64,000 nucleotides of DNA, from assembly GCF_027924405.1 (NCBI RefSeq), contig NZ_AP026978.1, positions 6,324,001 to 6,388,000 on the forward strand. The letters are read 5' to 3'. The stretch is from Nocardia sputorum (GTDB lineage Bacteria; Actinomycetota; Actinomycetes; Mycobacteriales; Mycobacteriaceae). Shown one piece after another: positions 26,254 through 35,482 of this stretch. Below the pieces are notes generated by a model. That model worked only from the letters and a program-made list of their open reading frames with translations. It did no database searches and had not been told where the DNA came from. The position numbers were made by a program, and so were the translations under genes. Position 1 is the stretch's first letter. Every line of letters begins with the position of its first letter.

Positions 26254-27834
26254 TCAGTTCGTGCTGAGAAGAAAGGCCAGTGGCCCCAGCGTCACGAAGA
26301 TGCCCACGACGACGGCGATCACAGTGCTGAGGATGTCGTCGGTCCTGCGCAGAATCCGCACGAGGGCCACCAGGCCGAGAATCACGATCATCGCCAGCGC
26401 GAGCGCCACCCAGGGAAGCATCTCCCACATGCGCTCGAAGCCCTTGAACAGCAGCATGCCCGCGACGGCGGCGCCGGTGCTCTGGCCGCCGAGGATCATC
26501 CATTGGCGCCGGTTGTCGTCGTCCTCCGTCTTCTTGGCCGTCCGGGACCGGCGCGACGCGGCCCGGGTGGCGGCGCGGGGTTCGCCGGGGAGATCGTCCT
26601 CGTCGTCCTCGTCCAGCTCGATCGGCTCGTAGACGTCGGTGACGCCGTCCATTTCCGCGACGTCGACGGCGGCGCGCCCACCGCGCCCGCGCCGTTGCGC
26701 CGCCCCGCGCTCGGCCCGGTCGACGCCATCGCGCAGCAGGTCGCCCGCGACCGTCTGGCCGGAGAGCAGCTGCTGGTCCTGGCTGGCCAGCGACCACGCG
26801 GCGGTCGAAAGGCCGCCGGATTCCGGCGCGGGATCGGGCTGTGGCTTGTGCCGCCGGGCCGACCAGGCCGGGAGACCGTTCTCGCCGACGCCCTCGCGAC
26901 GGGCCGATCTGCGATGCCCGTCCGGCTGCGGCTCGGGAGGAGCGGGTCTGCTCGGCTTCGGTCTCGGATCGGGCGGCGGCGGGAGCGGCAGCGGTTCCGA
27001 CTCGGGGGCGAATCCGCCGGTGGACGGTGACCACGCCGCGGTGGACGGGCCGAGATCCTCGGCCGCTTCCGCCGCCTCCGCCGCTCTGCGCCTGGCCGCG
27101 CGACCGCCCCTGGCGCCATTGCGCTCGGGAAGGGCTGAGCGGCCGAACGCGGGCTCGTCGAGTTCGACGTGGCTGTTGCGCCCCGGTTCGCCGATACCGC
27201 GATCGGGCAGCGCTCCCCCGCCGAACGGCTCGGGCGAGACATCGTGCCAGGAGCGGACCTCGGTGGCCTGCTCGTCGGGTTCCTCCCGCCTGCGCCTGCG
27301 CCCCGAACGCGGCGGCGTCTCGGGCAGCGGGTCGGGGACGTACGGAACGGGGGCGGCCGAGAACAGCTCGGACACCGGGGTATCGGGCGACAGCGGGTCG
27401 AACGACGAGCCGTGCCGCGCGGAAGGCATCTCCCGCCCTGGCATGACCCGGCTGGATCTACCGGGCGGCGGATCGGACTGCGGCGGGTCGGGCTGCGCGT
27501 AACCGGCCAGCGGGTCGTACATCGAGATCGGGCCCGACATGGGTGAATACGACGACAGGTCGGGCTGCGGCTCGGGCGAGTAGGACACCGGCTCCGGCGC
27601 GGGCGGATCGAACGAGGGCGGCGCGTAGGCCTGCTCGTCCGCGCCGGCATCGGGCGCCGCGTGCGCGGAGTGACCGCCGCCTTCCCGGATGACCGGCAGG
27701 TCGCCGGTGAGTTCGGCGACGGAGATGCCGCGCCCACTGCGGCGGCGCCTGCCACCGCCGGACGAGGCGCCGCTCTGCTGGCCGTTGCGCGCCAGCAGTT
27801 CCGCGACCGACAACTGTTTGGAGTCCTCACTCAT
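26254..27834 (-). CDS. Large proline-rich protein with C-terminal membrane helices (Rv0497-like)
   Basis: 526 aa. The N-terminus is conserved (KQLSVAELLARNGQQ, GISVAELTGDLPVIREG), with the short phrase SVAEL repeated. About 370 residues of disordered Pro/Ser/Arg-rich sequence follow, then an acidic patch (IELDEDDEDDLPGE). The last 75 residues hold three membrane helices (around GAAVAGMLLFKGF, VALALAMIVILGLVALV, VIAVVVGIFVTLGPLAFLL). The ATG overlaps the ppx stop as ATGA. The cytosolic disordered tail with short conserved motifs suggests a scaffold or cell-envelope regulator. Role unknown. Confidence 0.85.
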   Translation of the reverse strand: MSEDSKQLSVAELLARNGQQSGASSGGGRRRRSGRGISVAELTGDLPVIREGGGHSAHAAPDAGADEQAYAPPSFDPPAPEPVSYSPEPQPDLSSYSPMSGPISMYDPLAGYAQPDPPQSDPPPGRSSRVMPGREMPSARHGSSFDPLSPDTPVSELFSAAPVPYVPDPLPETPPRSGRRRRREEPDEQATEVRSWHDVSPEPFGGGALPDRGIGEPGRNSHVELDEPAFGRSALPERNGARGGRAARRRAAEAAEAAEDLGPSTAAWSPSTGGFAPESEPLPLPPPPDPRPKPSRPAPPEPQPDGHRRSARREGVGENGLPAWSARRHKPQPDPAPESGGLSTAAWSLASQDQQLLSGQTVAGDLLRDGVDRAERGAAQRRGRGGRAAVDVAEMDGVTDVYEPIELDEDDEDDLPGEPRAATRAASRRSRTAKKTEDDDNRRQWMILGGQSTGAAVAGMLLFKGFERMWEMLPWVALALAMIVILGLVALVRILRRTDDILSTVIAVVVGIFVTLGPLAFLLSTN

Positions 27835-28865
27835 GACGACACCGTCCCGATCGAGCCCGGCGCCGGGGCGCCGCTGCCGGACGCCGGCCGACCGTCTCCG
27901 GTCGCCGAGCCCGCTGAGTACGTTGCTTCGGGTCCACCATTCATATCGGTATCCAGTTTGCGCAGGATGAGCCCTTCACGCAGCGCCCACGGACAAATCT
28001 CCAAGGAATCCAGCGAAAGTGCCCGCATACTCGCCTCCGCGACCAACGCACCGGCCACCAATTGCTGTGACCGATCGGAACTTACGCCTTCCAATTCTGC
28101 ACGGTCCGCCGCGGTCATCCGCGAGATGAACGCAATCAGTTGGCGCAGGCCCGAGCTCGTGAGTGTACGACGCACCCGCGGGCCCGCCGCCGAGGGCGCC
28201 GCTCCGGTCAGGCGGGCCAGGGACCGGAACGTCTTCGACGTGCCGACCGCGAGATCGGGCTTACCCGGCTCGAGCAGCTTCTTCGCCGGTACCACCAGCT
28301 CGGCGTCGAGCCAGTCGCGCAGCACCGCCACCCGGCGCTTGCCGGGCGGATCCTCGCGCAGCCATTCCCTGGTCAACCGGCCGGCGCCGAGCTGTAAAGA
28401 GAGCGCGACATCGGGTTCCTCGTCGCCGCCGTTGGTCATTTCCAGCGAGCCGCCGCCGATGTCCAGGTTGAGGATGCGCCCGGCGCTCCAGCCGTACCAG
28501 CGGCGTACCGCGAGAAAGGTCAGCCGCGCCTCGTCGACGCCGGTCAGCACCCGCAGATCGACGCCGGTCTCCGCGCGCACGCGGCCGAGGACCTCGTCGG
28601 AATTGGCCGCTTCCCGCAGCGCGGAGGTGGCGAACGGCATCAGTTCGACGCATCTGGAGGTCTCGGCGATGCTGGCGAATTCGGCCACGGTGTCGATCAG
28701 CCGCCGCGCGCCCGCCTCGGTGATGCACCCGGCGTCGTCGATGTTCTCCGCCAGCCGCAAGGTGGCTTTCGTCGAGCTCATCGGCAGGGGGTGACCGCCA
28801 CGGTGCGCGTCCACCACGAGCAGGTGAACGGTATTGCTTCCGACATCGAGTACCCCAAGCCGCAC
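27831..28865 (-). CDS. Ppx/GppA family exopolyphosphatase
   Basis: 344 aa from a GTG (VRLGVLDVGSNTVHLLVVD), equal to the usual length of this family in mycolata (Rv0496-type Ppx1). The ASKHA-fold phosphate loops are LDVGSNTVHLLV and ILNLDIGGGSLEMTNGG, with MPFATSALREAANSDEV between them. It should hydrolyse short-chain polyphosphate or pppGpp, linking to phosphate and stringent control. It lies about 1.5 kb from SenX3-RegX3, the phosphate-responsive pair, though a divergent gene lies between. The gene overlaps the following large membrane protein by 4 nt. Confidence 0.9.
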   Translation of the reverse strand: MRLGVLDVGSNTVHLLVVDAHRGGHPLPMSSTKATLRLAENIDDAGCITEAGARRLIDTVAEFASIAETSRCVELMPFATSALREAANSDEVLGRVRAETGVDLRVLTGVDEARLTFLAVRRWYGWSAGRILNLDIGGGSLEMTNGGDEEPDVALSLQLGAGRLTREWLREDPPGKRRVAVLRDWLDAELVVPAKKLLEPGKPDLAVGTSKTFRSLARLTGAAPSAAGPRVRRTLTSSGLRQLIAFISRMTAADRAELEGVSSDRSQQLVAGALVAEASMRALSLDSLEICPWALREGLILRKLDTDMNGGPEATYSAGSATGDGRPASGSGAPAPGSIGTVSS

Positions 28866-28930
28866 ATGAACACGGTACTGGGTGATGCGGCACTTCAACC
28901 CAGGCGACCGAACTGTTAGCGTCCTATTTC

Positions 28931-29803
28931 GTGACGGTAGGCGCATCCCCGAGCAGCCCGACCCGGCCCCGACCAGCGGGGAAGATCGACCCAGCCCCCG
29001 AAGTCGACCCCGACTTTCCCCGTGAGTGGATCGAGTTCGTAGACCCGGCAAACGACGAGCACGTGATCGTCGCCGACCTGACCTGGCTGCTGTCGAGGTG
29101 GACGTGCGTCTTCGGCACCCCGGCTTGTCAGGGGATCCTGTCCGACCGGCCGGACGACGGCTGCTGCTCGCACGGCGCGTTCCTCTCCGACGAGGACGAC
29201 CGGAAGAGGCTGGCTCGCGCCGTGAAGATGCTCACACCCCAGGACTGGCAACTGCGGGACGAGGCGACCAACCCGCAGGGCAAGATCACCAAGGGCGGCT
29301 ATCTGGAACTCGACGAACTGGACGACGAGCCCGCCCTGCGCACCCGGCGGTTCGAGGGCGCGTGCATCTTCCTCAACCGTCCCGGCTTCGCCGGCGGGGT
29401 CGGCTGCGCCCTGCACACCATGGCGCTGCGGCGCGGCATCGAGCCGCTGGAGGTCAAGCCGGACGTGTGCTGGCAGCTGCCGATCCGCCGCACCCAGGAC
29501 TGGGTGGACCGGCCCGACGGCGTGCAGATCCTGCGCACGGTGATCACGGAGTACGACCGCCGTGGTTGGGGGCCGGGCGGAGCCGATCTGGACTGGTACT
29601 GCTCGGGTTCGCCCGACGCCCATGTCGGCAGCAAGCCGGTGTGGCAGTCCTACGCTCCCGAGCTGACCGAACTGATCGGCGCGCCCGCGTACGCCGAGCT
29701 GGCCCGGCACTGCAAGCGCCGCGAGGGCTTGGGCTTGATCGCCGTCCACCCGGCGACGGTGCACGCCGATCGCATGCGCGATTCGGCGGATCCGTTCGCC
29801 TGA
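28931..29803 (+). CDS. Conserved hypothetical protein with cysteine cluster (Rv0495c-like)
   Basis: 290 aa from a GTG, divergent from ppx with only 65 nt between starts. The most conserved-looking part is a cysteine cluster near residues 58-80: [13 protein letters not shown], then [16 protein letters not shown]. Further cysteines lie at [18 protein letters not shown] and CWQLPIRR. The spacing suggests a metal-binding site or an Fe-S cluster, somewhat like CxxCC zinc/iron-chelating proteins. No signal or membrane helix. It is widely kept next to ppx in mycolata. The function is not known to me. Confidence 0.8.
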   Translation: MTVGASPSSPTRPRPAGKIDPAPEVDPDFPREWIEFVDPANDEHVIVADLTWLLSRWTCVFGTPACQGILSDRPDDGCCSHGAFLSDEDDRKRLARAVKMLTPQDWQLRDEATNPQGKITKGGYLELDELDDEPALRTRRFEGACIFLNRPGFAGGVGCALHTMALRRGIEPLEVKPDVCWQLPIRRTQDWVDRPDGVQILRTVITEYDRRGWGPGGADLDWYCSGSPDAHVGSKPVWQSYAPELTELIGAPAYAELARHCKRREGLGLIAVHPATVHADRMRDSADPFA

Positions 29804-29911
29804 GCGTTTGCCGATCGAGCGCTCGGTTGGGAGCCGTGGGCGGTCCGGTTCGGCGGGTGGTTCACCCCGTCGCCATGCGAGCTTTACCCGGATCGGGTTT
29901 GATGTGCCGTT

Positions 29912-30241
29912 ATGTCCAAGAAAGTTCTCACCGTGGCGACCATCGCCCTGGGCGCCGCCCTCTCGCTGACCGGAGTAGCCCACGCCGAGCCGAACGGCGA
30001 TCCGCACAAGTTCTACGACTTCACCACGGAGTTCGTGGCGGCCACCGACCCGGCGGCGGTCAACGCCAAGGCCGCGGGCAAGCTCCTGATCGCGAGCCCG
30101 TACGGCACCTCGCACACCATCGCCTGCCGTGGCACCAACACCGCGGACCTCTACGACTGCATGCAGGAAGACGATCTGGGCTGGATCACTCTGCAGAAGA
30201 CCGAGACCCCGCTGGGCACCACCTGGATCTACTTGCCGTAG
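29912..30241 (+). CDS. Secreted hypothetical protein, 109 aa
   Basis: A signal peptide (residues 1-25, MSKKVLTVATIALGAALSLT, cleavage after AHA) is followed by about 84 residues with two cysteines (TIACRGTNTADLYDCMQED) that could pair. The protein ends GTTWIYLP. No family was recognised. It follows the Rv0495c-like gene by 108 nt and precedes a large inverted repeat that may end both this transcript and regX3. Confidence 0.75.
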   Translation: MSKKVLTVATIALGAALSLTGVAHAEPNGDPHKFYDFTTEFVAATDPAAVNAKAAGKLLIASPYGTSHTIACRGTNTADLYDCMQEDDLGWITLQKTETPLGTTWIYLP

Positions 30242-30344
30242 CCGCCTCTCCGCGTCTTCAGGCCGTACTGGTCGGGAGCGCGAAATTTGCGTTCAGGTCC
30301 TGCGTTGGATGCCCACGCGCGTTCTGGGCGTCCCCGGCGAGTTA

Positions 30345-30390
30345 CCCATGTGCTCACGAAATCAGTTGTTGCGTTTCGTGAGCACATGGG
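30345..30390. repeat. Perfect 17-bp inverted repeat between convergent genes
   Basis: The arms CCCATGTGCTCACGAAA and TTTCGTGAGCACATGGG pair over 17 bp around a 12-nt loop. It lies between the 3' ends of the secreted-protein gene (plus) and regX3 (minus). The stem is long enough for a bidirectional terminator, but no U-tract follows on either strand. It might instead act as an RNA processing or stability element, or be a mobile repeat. It is the longest perfect dyad I noticed in the window. Confidence 0.8.
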
Positions 30391-30434
30391 GCGTCGGCGT
30401 GGATCGAGGCCGGAACTGACCTCGCTTCGGGGGT

Positions 30435-31124
30435 CTACGCTTCGAGTTTGTAACCGAGGCCGCGCACGGTGACCAGGTGTTCCGGCTTGGCCGGATCCGC
30501 CTCGATCTTCGAGCGCAACCGCTTGACGTGCACGTCCAGGGTCTTGGTGTCACCGACGTAGTCGGCGCCCCACACGCGGTCGATCAGCTGGCCGCGGGTG
30601 AGCACCCGTCCGGAATTGCGCAGCAGGTATTCGAGCAGATCGAACTCCTTGAGCGGCAGCGTGACCGGCTTGCCGTTCACCATCACGGTGTGCCGGTCGA
30701 CGTCCATCCGGACCGGACCGGCTTCCAGCACGCCGCTCTCGTTGGAGCCCTCCAGCTCGTCGCCCGCGCCGCGGCGCAGCACGGCGCGGATGCGCGCGAT
30801 GAGTTCACGCGCGGAATACGGCTTGGTCACGTAGTCGTCGGCGCCCAGTTCCAGGCCGACCACCTTGTCGATCTCGCTGTCGCGCGCGGTGACCATGATC
30901 ACCGGGACGCCGCTGCGGGTGCGCAACTGCTTGCACACGTCGGTGCCGCTCATGCCGGGCAGCATGAGGTCGAGTAGGACGATGTCCGCACCGGACCGGT
31001 CGAACTCGGCGAGCGCGGATGGCCCGTCACCCACCACGGTGACCTCGAAACCCTCCTTGCGCAGCAGGAACGCGAGCGGATCGGCCAGCGACTCCTCATC
31101 CTCGACGATCAGAACACTCGTCAT
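30435..31124 (-). CDS. regX3: Response regulator RegX3
   Basis: 229 aa OmpR/PhoB-type regulator. The receiver domain has the acidic pocket ([17 protein letters not shown]), the phosphoacceptor in [13 protein letters not shown] and the switch lysine in [14 protein letters not shown]. The C-terminal winged helix includes [30 protein letters not shown] and [17 protein letters not shown]. It is the partner of SenX3 in phosphate-starvation control and ESX-linked regulation in mycobacteria. The ATG overlaps the senX3 stop as ATGA; mycobacteria often have MIRU repeats at this junction. Confidence 0.95.
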   Translation of the reverse strand: MTSVLIVEDEESLADPLAFLLRKEGFEVTVVGDGPSALAEFDRSGADIVLLDLMLPGMSGTDVCKQLRTRSGVPVIMVTARDSEIDKVVGLELGADDYVTKPYSARELIARIRAVLRRGAGDELEGSNESGVLEAGPVRMDVDRHTVMVNGKPVTLPLKEFDLLEYLLRNSGRVLTRGQLIDRVWGADYVGDTKTLDVHVKRLRSKIEADPAKPEHLVTVRGLGYKLEA

Positions 31125-32356
31125 CTGCGTGCCTCCACACCATTCGGTCGGCCCGGCCCGGTGGGACGCGGGCTTGTTTCTTTCGTGCCCACCACGGCGC
31201 CGTCGTGGTCGTCGTCGGCGCCTGCTTCGTGGTGGGCGGGTATGCGCAAGGTGAACGTCGATCCGGTGCCCAACTTGCTCCACAGGGTGATTTCCCCGTT
31301 GTGGTTGGCGGCCACGTGTTTGACGATAGCCAGGCCGAGACCGGTGCCGCCGGTGGCGCGGGAACGCGCCTTGTCGGACCGGAAGAAGCGCTCGAACACC
31401 CGCTCCTGGTCTTCCTTGGCGATGCCGATGCCGCGGTCGGTGACCGCCATCGCCACGTGATCGCCGCGCAGCGAGCGGCTCACCGAGACATGGGAGCCGG
31501 CCGGTGAGTAGGCGATCGCGTTCTCCACCAGGTTGGACAGGGCGGTGACCAGCAGTGTTTCGTCGCCGAGCACCTCGAGGCCGCTCGGGCGGTCGGTGCT
31601 GACGGTGATCCCGGCGGCTTCGGCGGCGGTGCGGGAACGATCCACGGCCTGCATCACCACGGTGTCCACGTCCACCACCTCGAGTTCGGGCAGTTTCTCC
31701 GCGCCTTGCAGGCGAGAGAGCGCTATGAGTTCGGTCACCATCTTGCCGAGGCGACGCGATTCGCCGAGCACACGCTGACCGAAGTGTCGCACGGCCTCCG
31801 GGTCTTCGGCGGATTCCAGGAGAGCTTCGGCGAGCAGGCTCATCGCGCCGACCGGGGTCTTGAGCTCGTGACTGACGTTCGCGACGAAGTCGCGACGGGT
31901 GGCCTCCATGCGGGCCTGCTCGGAATCATCGTCGGCGAACAGCACGGTGAAGGTGGTCTCCTCGCGCGACAGCTGCCGGGCGACGCCGCGCACCGCGATG
32001 CGGCCGCGGCCGGGGACCGGATTCTTCGCGGTCAGGTCGAACTCGGCGGATTCGCCGGTGGCCAGCACCTTCTCCACCGCGGCCCAGGCGCGCTCGTCGA
32101 GCAGGCGATTGCGGACCAGCCCGAGTTCCTCCGCACGCGGATTGACCAGAACCACGTCGCGGTACTCGTCGACGACGGCGATCCCGCTCTCGGAGGCGAG
32201 CACGATCAGGTCGAGGACCTGGGACATGGTGAGACCGGACTCGGCCTGCCTGCGCGCGGCCTGCCTGGCATTCACATACGGGATCAATAGCCCGCCGACT
32301 GCCAGGCCGACGACAGCCGCCAAGATGGCCAGCAGCACGGCCTGGGGAACACTCAC
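31121..32356 (-). CDS. senX3: Sensor histidine kinase SenX3
   Basis: 411 aa from a GTG ([20 protein letters not shown]), close to the mycobacterial length. One strong N-terminal helix is followed by a PAS-like domain ([20 protein letters not shown]), a HisKA domain with the phosphoacceptor histidine in [16 protein letters not shown], then the N box ([15 protein letters not shown]), G1 ([16 protein letters not shown]) and G2 ([19 protein letters not shown]). The C-terminal tail is Pro/Asp-rich. Forms an operon with regX3 through a 4-nt overlap. Confidence 0.95.
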   Translation of the reverse strand: MSVPQAVLLAILAAVVGLAVGGLLIPYVNARQAARRQAESGLTMSQVLDLIVLASESGIAVVDEYRDVVLVNPRAEELGLVRNRLLDERAWAAVEKVLATGESAEFDLTAKNPVPGRGRIAVRGVARQLSREETTFTVLFADDDSEQARMEATRRDFVANVSHELKTPVGAMSLLAEALLESAEDPEAVRHFGQRVLGESRRLGKMVTELIALSRLQGAEKLPELEVVDVDTVVMQAVDRSRTAAEAAGITVSTDRPSGLEVLGDETLLVTALSNLVENAIAYSPAGSHVSVSRSLRGDHVAMAVTDRGIGIAKEDQERVFERFFRSDKARSRATGGTGLGLAIVKHVAANHNGEITLWSKLGTGSTFTLRIPAHHEAGADDDHDGAVVGTKETSPRPTGPGRPNGVEARR

Positions 32357-32497
32357 ACTTGAATCGTACGGTCGCCGACCGGTCGGCCAACGCGGGGTAC
32401 ACGAAGTTTCGCGCAGGTCATGGCCCCTTCCGGCCCCGTTAGCCGCATGTTTACGCACTGTTCGACGTTGCGTACCCGCAGCGTATTCACCGACCGG

Positions 32498-32905
32498 TCA
32501 GTCCGCTTGGTTGTCGGCTCCGGCGAGCGCCTCGTTCACCGCGCGGCCGTGTTTGTCCACCCAGTCGCCGAGGGCGTAGATCGGCACGAGCAGATCCGCG
32601 CCCGCGGCCGTCAGCTCGTACTCGACGCGCGGCGGCGCCTCGGCGTAGCGGCGGCGGCGCACCAGCGTCATCCGTTCCATCCGGCGCAGCGTCTGCGTCA
32701 GCATCTTCTGGCTGATCCCGCCGATGGCCGTGCGCAGCTCACCGGGACGCATGGGGCCATCGCGCAGCAGGTAGACGATCACCGGCAACCAGGAGTTGCC
32801 GAAGATGTCCACCCCCATCCGGGCCGGGCAGTCGGATTCGAAGTCGCCGTAGGGCGCGAATTCCACCCGTTCGGCGGTGACCGGTTCGATCGGTACTGCG
32901 CTCAC
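32498..32905 (-). CDS. HxlR-family winged-helix regulator
   Basis: 135 aa from a GTG. The signature is CPARMGVDIFGNSWLPVIVY, then LLRDGPMRPGELRTAIGG, ISQKMLTQTLRRMERMTLVR and PRVEYELTAAGADLLVPIYA. The single N-terminal cysteine (residue 26) just before the first helix is in the position used by redox-sensing members of this family (YodB/HypR). The gene is divergent from an NAD(P)-binding oxidoreductase-like gene with 91 nt between, a classic local-regulator layout. A short dyad CGCAC-N6-GTGCG lies in that gap (32930-32945) and is a possible operator. Confidence 0.9.
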   Translation of the reverse strand: MSAVPIEPVTAERVEFAPYGDFESDCPARMGVDIFGNSWLPVIVYLLRDGPMRPGELRTAIGGISQKMLTQTLRRMERMTLVRRRRYAEAPPRVEYELTAAGADLLVPIYALGDWVDKHGRAVNEALAGADNQAD

Positions 32906-32996
32906 GGTTCCAGCTTGCCAGCGCCGTTGCGCACCCCGGAGTGCGTATCGGGGTTCCTAGCCTCGTCGGCGGAAACCTTTCGAGTGAGGAGTTCGG

Positions 32997-33656
32997 ATGC
33001 GAATCGGAATCATCGGCGCGGGCGCGATGGCGCGGGCGCTCGGCGGCGGCTGGCGCGCGGCGGGTCACGAGGTGCTGGTCGGCGCCCGGAACGCCGAGGC
33101 CGCGGCGGAACTGGCGGCCGCGATCGGCGCGCGGGCCGGAACGATCGGCGACGCCGCGGTTTTCGGGGATGTGGTGCTGCTCGCGTTGCCGGTGCCCGCG
33201 TTGCCGGAAGTGCTGCGCGCCGTCGGAGAGCTGCTGACCGGCCGCACGGTGATCGACTGCACGAATGCCTTCGCCCCGGACGCCGCCGCGCCCGAGGGGG
33301 CCACCGCGTTCGTCCTCGCGGAGGACGCTGTCGCCGAACGGATCACGGCGCAGGCGCCAGGGGCGAAGGTGGTGAAAGCGTTCAACCTCTGTGCCGCCGA
33401 GGTGTGGCAGGCGACCGCGCGGGTCTTCGACGAGCGTCGCTTGGCGGTGCCGCTCTGCGGCGACGACGCGGCCGCGGTGCGAGCGGTCGCGACGCTGGCC
33501 GAAGACCTCGGCACACAACCTTTTCCGGCGGGCGGGCTGCACCGGGCCCGGTACCTGGAGGCGACGTCGGTGTTCGCCGTCGGTCTCTGGTTCGCCGGGC
33601 ACGACGTCCGCGCGATGTTCCCGCCCTTGGCGGCCGCGTTCGCCGTCGCGGACTGA
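32997..33656 (+). CDS. NADPH-dependent F420 reductase-like dinucleotide-binding protein
   Basis: 219 aa, COG2085-type. The N-terminal Rossmann loop is MRIGIIGAGAMARALGGGWR, followed by VLVGARNAEAAAELAAAIG (the arginine after GA suggests NADP preference). Then come VVLLALPVPALPEVL, VIDCTNAFAP, VVKAFNLCAAEVW and the C-terminal LHRARYLEATSVFAVGLWF. Such proteins include F420:NADP oxidoreductase and quinone-type reductases. It is probably controlled by the divergent HxlR regulator. GAGGAG lies 6-11 nt before the ATG. Confidence 0.85.
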   Translation: MRIGIIGAGAMARALGGGWRAAGHEVLVGARNAEAAAELAAAIGARAGTIGDAAVFGDVVLLALPVPALPEVLRAVGELLTGRTVIDCTNAFAPDAAAPEGATAFVLAEDAVAERITAQAPGAKVVKAFNLCAAEVWQATARVFDERRLAVPLCGDDAAAVRAVATLAEDLGTQPFPAGGLHRARYLEATSVFAVGLWFAGHDVRAMFPPLAAAFAVAD

Positions 33657-33667
33657 CCGCGGGCCGC

Positions 33668-34969
33668 TCAGGCCGGATCGGCCGCGTCGAGGCCCGCGAG
33701 CTTGCGCTCCAGCACCACCCGCTCGCGCTGGTTGCCGCACAGCCCGAGGGCGCGCTCCAGTTCGGTGCGCGCCTCCTGCGTGCGTCCCAGCCGGACGAGC
33801 AGTTCCCCGCGAACGCTCGGCAGCAGGTGTGACCGCGCGAGCGCCTCGGTGGCCGCAAGCTCGTCCACGATCGGCAGCGCCGCGGCCGGTCCCTGCGCCA
33901 TAGCGACCGCCACCGCCCGGTTGAGGTCGACCACCGGCGACGGCGCGAGCCGGCCGAGCGCCTCGTAGACGAGCACGATGCGCTCCCAGTTCGTCTCCTC
34001 GACCGACGGGGCGACGGCATGGCATTCGGCGATCGCCGCCTGCAGGCCGTAGGCGCCCAGCCCCCGGCCGGCCTGCTCGGCGCGGGCCAGGGCGGCTCGG
34101 CCCCGGCCGATCGCCGCCCGGTCCCAGCGGCGGCGGTCCTGGTCTTCCAGCAGCACCGGCTCGCCGTCCGGCCCGGTACGGGCGGGGAAACGCGCCGCGG
34201 TCAGCTCGAGCAGCGCCAGCAGGCCGTGCACCTCGGGCTCGTCCGGCATCAGCCGGGCCAGCACCCGGGCCAGGCGTAGCGCCCCGCTCGCGAGGTCGAG
34301 CCGGATCAGATCCGCACCGGAGCTGGCCGAGGACCCCTCGGTGAAGATCAGGTAGACGACACTGAGCACCGAGCCGAGGCGCTCGGCCCGTTCGTCGGCC
34401 GCGGGCACGGCGAACGGCACCCGGGCCGCCGCGAGGGTCTTCTTGGCGCGCGTGATCCGCGCCTGCACGGTGGCGGCCGGAACGAGGAACGCCTTGGCGA
34501 TCTCGTCGCTGGTCAGACCGCCGACCACCCGCAAGGTGAGCGCCACCCGCGCCTCCCGCGACAGCACGGGATGGCAGGAGACGAACATCAGGGCGAGCAG
34601 GTCGTCATCGATCCGGTCCGGATCCCAGAGCACATCGTGGGCGTCCCGGACGGGATCGGCCGGTGGGCCACCCGAGACGGCGCCGCCTTCGCCCAGGTCC
34701 CGGGCGAAGGCGGCGTACCTCTCGTCGAGGGCGGAGCGCCGGCGGAACGCGTCGATCGCGCGACGGCGGCCGACGGTGAGCAACCACCCGGCGGGATTGC
34801 GCGGCACCCCCTCCCTCGGCCAGGTCACCAGCGCTTCGGCCAGCGCCTCCTGCGCCAGGTCTTCGGCCAGCGCGAAGTCGCCGGTGTAGCGGGCGAGCGC
34901 GCCGACGATCCGGGCCGACTCGATCCGCCAGACGGCGGCGACGGCCGCACGGCCGGTGTGGTCACCCAT
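33668..34969 (-). CDS. ECF RNA polymerase sigma factor, ECF42 type with C-terminal DUF6596/TPR extension
   Basis: 433 aa. Sigma region 2 (ALARYTGDFALAEDLAQEAL, GWLLTVGRRRAIDAFRRR) and region 4 (ARVALTLRVVGGLTSDEIAK, VPAATVQARITRAKKTLA) are followed by a large C-terminal extension of about 240 residues. The extension contains FTEGSS, RLARVLARLMPDEPEVHGLL, LDLNRAVAVAMAQGP-type helices and a TPR-like end. This length and layout define the ECF42 group, which has no anti-sigma factor and is paired with DGPF proteins. The DGPF gene lies 15 nt upstream in the same operon. The extension is thought to control activity in place of an anti-sigma factor. Confidence 0.92.
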   Translation of the reverse strand: MGDHTGRAAVAAVWRIESARIVGALARYTGDFALAEDLAQEALAEALVTWPREGVPRNPAGWLLTVGRRRAIDAFRRRSALDERYAAFARDLGEGGAVSGGPPADPVRDAHDVLWDPDRIDDDLLALMFVSCHPVLSREARVALTLRVVGGLTSDEIAKAFLVPAATVQARITRAKKTLAAARVPFAVPAADERAERLGSVLSVVYLIFTEGSSASSGADLIRLDLASGALRLARVLARLMPDEPEVHGLLALLELTAARFPARTGPDGEPVLLEDQDRRRWDRAAIGRGRAALARAEQAGRGLGAYGLQAAIAECHAVAPSVEETNWERIVLVYEALGRLAPSPVVDLNRAVAVAMAQGPAAALPIVDELAATEALARSHLLPSVRGELLVRLGRTQEARTELERALGLCGNQRERVVLERKLAGLDAADPA

Positions 34970-34984
34970 CGCCCCTCGATCCGT

Positions 34985-35404
34985 TCAGAGCTGACCGGTG
35001 GCCTCGCGCCACGCCCGCTCCTTCTGGATCCACACGTTGTCCTGCGGGAACTCGTCGATCGTGGGAACCCGGCGGATCTCGGTCTTGAAGCCGGGGCCGG
35101 TGACCGGCATCCGCTTGGCCCACTCGATCGCCTCCTCCTTCGACGCCACGTTGAGGAGGTAGAACCCGCCGAACAACTCCTTCGTCTCGCCGTACGGGCC
35201 GTCGGTGACGACGGGGGTCTCGGCGGAGTAGTCGACGACCACACCCTCGGCGGCATCCTCCAACCCCTCCGCCGCGAGCAGCACGCCCGCCCGGATCAGC
35301 TCGTCGTTGAATTTGCCCATGGTGTCGATCATCTGGTTGAAGTCGGTGTTCACCATGCTGGCGTAGGCCTCGTCGGTGGCGCGCATGATCAGCATGAATT
35401 TCAT
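34985..35404 (-). CDS. DGPF/YCII-related domain protein paired with ECF42 sigma factor
   Basis: 139 aa. The N-terminus is MKFMLIMRATDEAYA, with the name-giving motif in VVTDGPYGETKELFGGFYLL and a ferredoxin-like alpha/beta fold. The end is FKTEIRRVPTIDEFPQDN. Such proteins are the hallmark neighbours and main targets of ECF42 sigma factors. Their chemistry is unknown. It heads the two-gene unit with the sigma factor and is preceded by a promoter matching the ECF42 consensus, which implies autoregulation. Confidence 0.9.
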   Translation of the reverse strand: MKFMLIMRATDEAYASMVNTDFNQMIDTMGKFNDELIRAGVLLAAEGLEDAAEGVVVDYSAETPVVTDGPYGETKELFGGFYLLNVASKEEAIEWAKRMPVTGPGFKTEIRRVPTIDEFPQDNVWIQKERAWREATGQL

Positions 35405-35453
35405 CGTTGTCTCCCTGGCTGTCCGGGTCCCTTACTGGACCCTCTCACCCATA

Positions 35454-35482
35454 GGTCGAACGGAAGATCCAGACGATCGACA
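35454..35482 (-). promoter_or_regulatory. Probable ECF42-dependent promoter of the DGPF-sigma operon
   Basis: On the minus strand TGTCGA (35482-35477) is followed by an 18-nt spacer and CGACC (35458-35454), about 50 nt before the DGPF start. The TGTCGA -35 and CGA(C/T) -10 elements are those I recall being reported for ECF42 in Streptomyces venezuelae. The match supports a self-controlled module. Confidence 0.65.

Noticed and set aside
32930..32945. CGCAC-N6-GTGCG dyad as an HxlR operator
   Set aside because: Five-bp arms are expected by chance in this composition; kept only as a remark under the regulator.
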